A stretch of 64,000 nt of DNA from CAWCXF01 sp963799455 (GTDB lineage Bacteria > Pseudomonadota > Alphaproteobacteria > Rhodobacterales > Rhodobacteraceae): the NCBI GenBank assembly GCA_963799455.1, contig CAWCXF010000005.1:62001-126000 (forward strand), written 5' to 3'. The notes under the pieces were generated by a model. That model searched no databases. It was given only the letters and a program-made list of their open reading frames with translations, and was not told the DNA's origin. Every line of letters starts with the position of its first letter. Position 1 is the first letter of the stretch. This document shows positions 60,780 to 64,000 of the stretch, in pieces. The position numbers and the translations under genes are program-made.

Positions 60780-61490
60780 CTAGGCGCGAGGACCGCGGCG
60801 GGCGGCGCCGAGCGCGCCGAGGCCGCCGACGAGCAGCAGGCCCGCGGCGGGCAGGGGGACCGGCGCCGGGGCCAGCTCCACGTCGGTGAACTTGAATTGC
60901 GCGGCCACCTTCGAGCGCGGCGCGCGGCCGGGGAAGAAGAAGGCGAACGTCCCGTCGATCTCGAAGGAGCGGGTGAAGTCCACGTCGCCCACCGCGAGGT
61001 AGCCCTCCATCCCCGAGACCGCGAGGCCGCCGACGGACTTGCCGTTGACGCGGATGTCGCCCAGCGTCGCGGCGCGGCCCGCGCCGGCGCTCGCGTTGGC
61101 GCGCACGAACATCGAGCGCGTCTCAGCGAAGCGCGCGGCCTCCGGCGGCGTGAAGGCCACCCGGTCGTAGGTGAAGGCGTCCTCGCCCTTGGCCGCGCCG
61201 ACGGCGAGCGTGTCGGCCCCCACGTCGAACCGCACCCGGAAGCGATAGGTCCGGCCCGAGGCGATGGCGAAGTCGGTCTGCGGGTTGACGAAGCCCGAGC
61301 CGGCGCGGGCGTCGAGCTCCTTCTCGCCGGGGCCGCCGCCGCGCAGCTCGGCCACCGCCGTCTCGCAGGCGTCCCCGCCGCAGAGCCTGCGGAACGCGTC
61401 GTCGTCCGCGGGCGCGTCGAACAGGGTGGCCGCGTTGGCCGCGGCGGCCGTCACCAGGAGGGCGGCCAGGGAGAGCAGCGGGCGGAGCAT
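60780..61490 (-). CDS. VPLPA-CTERM sorting-domain protein
   Basis: The 236-aa product has a signal peptide (MLRPLLSLAALLVTAAAANA) and a C-terminal tripartite anchor: VPLPA, a hydrophobic helix (AGLLLVGGLGALGAARR) and basic residues. This VPLPA-CTERM signal is processed by an exosortase-type enzyme, as known from Rhodobacterales. The middle, starting ATLFDAPADDDAFRRLCGGD, is beta-rich with one Cys pair (LCGGDACETA) and is not a family I can name. It likely reaches the outer surface. An AT-rich stretch before its ATG (about 61500-61550) probably holds its promoter. Confidence 0.88.
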   Translation of the reverse strand: MLRPLLSLAALLVTAAAANAATLFDAPADDDAFRRLCGGDACETAVAELRGGGPGEKELDARAGSGFVNPQTDFAIASGRTYRFRVRFDVGADTLAVGAAKGEDAFTYDRVAFTPPEAARFAETRSMFVRANASAGAGRAATLGDIRVNGKSVGGLAVSGMEGYLAVGDVDFTRSFEIDGTFAFFFPGRAPRSKVAAQFKFTDVELAPAPVPLPAAGLLLVGGLGALGAARRGPRA

Positions 61491-61690
61491 CGGGCGACCT
61501 CGCGTTTTGCGTGTGTTGACCGACTACCGATTACCTTTTGGTTAAGTAAGCCGCTCCGCGGGAACGGATCGTCGCCGAGCCGGAAACGATCCGGCCAGGC
61601 ATCGACGGCACCGGGCATTGCCCTCGCGCGACGCCCCGTCCGTCGCCAAGGCACCGGGGTTGGACGCCGGCGCCCCCGCTGCCCGCTGCC

Positions 61691-64000
<2,310 letters not shown>

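Noticed and set aside
61510..61550. CtrA binding site (TTAA-N7-TTAA) upstream of the VPLPA gene
   Set aside because: The sequence TTACCTTTTGGTTAA is an imperfect inverted repeat, with wrong spacing and half-site sequence for CtrA.

Overview
The window is very GC-rich (hand counts of ordinary coding stretches give about 75%) and looks like the chromosome of an alphaproteobacterium of the Rhodobacterales type. Pointers to this are the order yajC-secD-secF-Mth938-ccmABCD-acnA, pntAB with an undivided pntA, a membrane-anchored coiled-coil protein often labelled 'DNA repair protein' in that order, and a VPLPA-CTERM sorting signal. I see no rRNA, tRNA, CRISPR array, insertion sequence, integrase or phage gene. 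Assignments rest on motifs read by eye; no database search was run.

Layout. 1-2.7 kb: a BMP-type nucleoside ABC transporter (ATPase running off the left edge, plus binding protein). 2.8-9.1 kb: rimI, an unrecognised coupled gene, tsaB, a NifU-like Fe-S scaffold, a universal stress protein, a class IV aminotransferase, a VOC protein, trpS and a rhomboid-like protein without catalytic residues. 9.1-17.1 kb: murJ, glnD, an LpoA-like lipoprotein, then divergent rsmI and yraN. 17.5-23.8 kb: gshB, a decayed VOC gene, a secreted protein, a D-lyxose isomerase-like cupin and an isoquinoline 1-oxidoreductase-type molybdoenzyme (iorAB). 24-28.5 kb: pntAB and a DUF3422 gene. 28.6-35.6 kb: a peptide ABC transporter (oppA, frameshifted oppB, oppC, no ATPase genes) facing two M20 metallopeptidase-family genes; an AT-rich segment with a small secreted ORF separates oppA from oppB. 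35.6-43.9 kb: SDR, Ca/Na antiporter, purF, cvpA, a radA with three frameshifts, a CHRD-domain protein, the coiled-coil membrane protein, alr. 43.9-48.9 kb: an RND pump and its adaptor behind a promoter carrying a TetR-type operator. 49-64 kb: yfgM-like, bamB, der, serS, then yajC-secDF, a TSUP permease, an Mth938-like gene, ccmABCD, a VPLPA-CTERM protein and the 3' part of acnA.

Two repeat phenomena cut across the window. First, a palindromic element with core GGGGGCAYGCRTGCCCCC and conserved flanks occurs at least six times, nearly always touching a stop codon; divergent relatives lie before uspA and ccmA. In two convergent pairs it supplies the C-terminal codons of one gene, and at ccmA a relative supplies the likely Shine-Dalgarno sequence. 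Second, short tandem duplications (units of 12-31 bp, 15 bp most often) cluster at gene ends and leaders. Other points for follow-up are the AT-rich orphan in the opp locus, a lower-GC patch inside serS covering the tRNA-binding arm, and the clustering of one-base insertions in oppB and radA, which may be real decay or assembly errors.
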